A stretch of 22,903 nucleotides of DNA from Larix sibirica (lineage: Eukaryota > Streptophyta > Pinopsida > Pinales > Pinaceae). Where the stretch lies: positions 24,184 to 47,086 of the forward strand of contig NWUY0300010959.1 in NCBI GenBank assembly GCA_004151065.3. The letters are read 5' to 3'. Positions 21,411 through 22,903 of the stretch are shown piece by piece. Position 1 is the first letter of the stretch; the number at the start of each line of letters is the position of its first letter. The notes below the pieces were generated by a model that saw only the letters and a list, made by a program, of their open reading frames with translations, did no database searches and had not been told where the DNA came from. Both the position numbers and the translations under genes were made by a program.

Positions 21411-21640
21411 TTGGACTTGAAGAAGGGTCAACTCCAATTATCTCATCATTTATCTAGGACTTGGAAGGATGTGAGTGGTATAAGGACATTGTTTACTATC
21501 TTAAGAATTTCTTGTGTCCACCACACATTCCAGCGCATAAGAAGAGAGCATTGAAGTTGAAAGCCTCAAAATATTGATTTATTAATAACAACCTCATATG
21601 GAGAAATCCTGATGGATTGATTCTTAGATGTGTTTACTCT
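21411..21640 (+). other. Linker between RNase H and integrase
   Basis: This is frameshifted sequence with recognisable pol spacer: a DLEGCEWYKDIVYYLKNF block near 21460-21513 and CPPHIPAHKKRALKLKASKY immediately after it. Stops at about 21456 and 21576 break it. Confidence 0.55.
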
Positions 21641-22718
21641 CTAGAGGCGGAAAATTTGATCCATGAGTTTCACAAAGGCATATGTGGTGGTCATCATTCA
21701 ACCACTACAACAACACATAAGATATTGAGGGATATATTGGCCTGACATTTTCTTGCACACACACAGATTGGTTAGAAGATGTCAACCATGTCATCTATTC
21801 ACATGAAAACATAAGTTAGTTTCCTTGTCGTTGCAGCCGGTGGTAGTAGAGGCGCCCTTCCAACAATGGGGCCTTGATTTCATTGGTGAATTCAAAGAAA
21901 ATTCAAGCAACGAGCATAAGTGGATATTGACAGCTACAAACTACTTTACAAGATGGGTTGAGGTTATTTTGACGAAGCAAGCTACAACAAAGGTCATCAT
22001 GGATTTCCTGGAAGTTAAAATCATCACGCGGTTTGGGGTTTTGTCAAAGATTACTACAGATAATGCCTAAGCTTTCAATTTAGGAGATTTATCTACTTTT
22101 TGTTTCGACTATGGCATCATCTTATCTCATGCTTCAAATTATTATCCACAAGGGAATAATTTGTCGAGTCAAGCAAGAAAAATGTAATGAATCTCATCCA
22201 AAAGATTGTCGAAGAAAACAAAAGAAGTTGGGACAAGGAGTTGAAATATGCTTTATGGAGAATAACAAGAAAGGAAGCAATTGGAAAAATCCCATTTGAG
22301 CTTGTATATAGATGGATGTAACATTGCCTATCCACTTGAAGCTTCCAATATACAAATTCTTGTAGCAACATGCATCAGATCCAGACGTGGTCCAAAGCAT
22401 AATCAATTAACAAATAAGAGGGGACAAAAGTCGAAGAAGAGCGTTGGATCACCTGGTACAACATCAAGAAAAGAAAAAAGGGTTCGACAAGAAAGCTTGC
22501 AAAGAGAATTCGAAAAAGGTGATATCATCCTCCTATGGAACAAAAGAAATGAGAAACCAAGTAAACATGGTAAGTTTGAAAGTCTTTGGTTAGGTCCATA
22601 CCAAATTGATGATGTTGCAGGTACTAACTTTTTCTATCTCAACCATCTCAACGAAGATAAAGTGCCCTTGCTCGCTAATGGGAAAGCATTGAAGAAATTA
22701 TACTCAGGTGATATATAA
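21641..22718 (+). pseudogene. pol: Ty3/gypsy integrase with GPY/F module, inactive
   Basis: The N-terminal zinc finger is present but frameshifted near 21732: FHKGICGGHH (His codons from 21671 and 21692), then CQPC (21780-21791). The core shows APFQQWGLDFIGEF with the first Asp at 21876-21878, TTDNA with the second Asp at 22059-22061, and the Glu codon at 22166-22168. These keep the D-x35-E spacing only if one missing base is allowed for, so the Glu is out of frame. A stop at 22068 follows the second Asp. Another frameshift near 22490 leads to FEKGDIILLWNKR and the GPY motif (22593-22601) that defines the chromatin- or DNA-binding C-terminal module. The frame ends at 22718. It would have inserted the DNA copy. 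Confidence 0.92.
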
Positions 22719-22903
22719 TGTCTTTAAGACATCCCTTATACTATAGTACATCTAGTTTCATTTGATTTTGTCATTTATTTTTACCCATGCATTGCACTTG
22801 TTATTTACTACATTTCATTTTGATTTGAACAAGGAAGGATGGAAGTGTCTACCTCCAATGCATTTGATTAATTTGTTGTTTGAAGTGTGTGTAGGTCTAC
22901 AAG
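22719..22903 (+). other. Sequence after pol, no LTR reached
   Basis: This AT-rich tail has no long open frame, polypurine tract adjoining a TG-starting LTR, or similarity by eye to the 5' LTR. In Tat and Athila elements a further spacer or envelope-like region can lie here, so the element probably continues well past the window. Confidence 0.6.

Larger units (their letters stand above)
15121..22903 (+). mobile_element. Decayed Ty3/gypsy LTR retrotransposon, 3' end outside window
   Basis: The order seen is LTR, primer-binding site, gag, zinc-knuckle remnant, aspartic protease, RNase H, reverse transcriptase, RNase H, integrase with HHCC, DDE core and GPY/F module. Integrase after reverse transcriptase places it in Ty3/gypsy, and the extra RNase H points to the Tat/Athila side of the plant lineages. 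Stops and frameshifts occur in every domain, so it cannot encode its proteins. The body from the primer-binding site to the window end is 5.9 kb. Confidence 0.9.

Noticed and set aside
1-22903. CRISPR array, tRNA, rRNA or bacterial operon features
   Set aside because: I saw no regularly spaced repeats and no tRNA or rRNA signatures, and the gene content is plant-nuclear transposon material.

Overview
The window is AT-rich repetitive DNA that looks like the nuclear genome of a seed plant with a large, transposon-filled genome. A gymnosperm is possible, but nothing here proves it. The evidence is a decayed plant-type Ty3/gypsy LTR retrotransposon, a LINE reverse-transcriptase scrap, a PIF1-type helicase relic and spliced gene exons with GT-AG introns. 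I see no intact protein-coding gene, tRNA, rRNA or CRISPR array.

Layout. (1) Positions 30-8335 and 8407-16710 are two head-to-tail copies of the same 8.3-kb segment, offset by 8377 bp. By eye they differ at only seven single bases and one 2-bp indel. Each copy ends at the same base, immediately before a single N (8336 and 16711), and a 71-bp GC-rich palindromic stretch (8337-8407) lies between them. This is either a very recent tandem duplication or, more likely, two haplotypes or contigs joined during assembly. (2) Each copy carries, in order: a minus-strand LINE reverse-transcriptase fragment; a weak exon-like stretch after a 32-bp tandem repeat; an unrecognised 91-codon minus-strand reading frame ending at a 12-bp inverted repeat; two well-formed spliced exons giving the C-terminal end of an unidentified plant protein; a broken PIF1-type DNA helicase relic; two short hairpins; and an LTR-like promoter and poly(A) region. 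(3) From 16712 to the end, the second copy runs into a Ty3/gypsy retrotransposon: LTR end, primer-binding site resembling a tRNA-Asp match, gag, protease, an RNase H, reverse transcriptase, a second RNase H and integrase with a GPY/F module. The 3' LTR is outside the window.

The retroelement is dead. It has many in-frame stops, several frameshifts and lost catalytic residues. Most of the stops and several active-site losses can be explained by C-to-T (or G-to-A) transitions, as expected after long cytosine methylation. Its most notable feature is domain order: an RNase H lies between protease and reverse transcriptase, in addition to the usual one after reverse transcriptase. The pairing of captured gene exons with a helicase relic raises, but does not prove, a Helitron-type gene-capture origin for part of the 8.3-kb unit.
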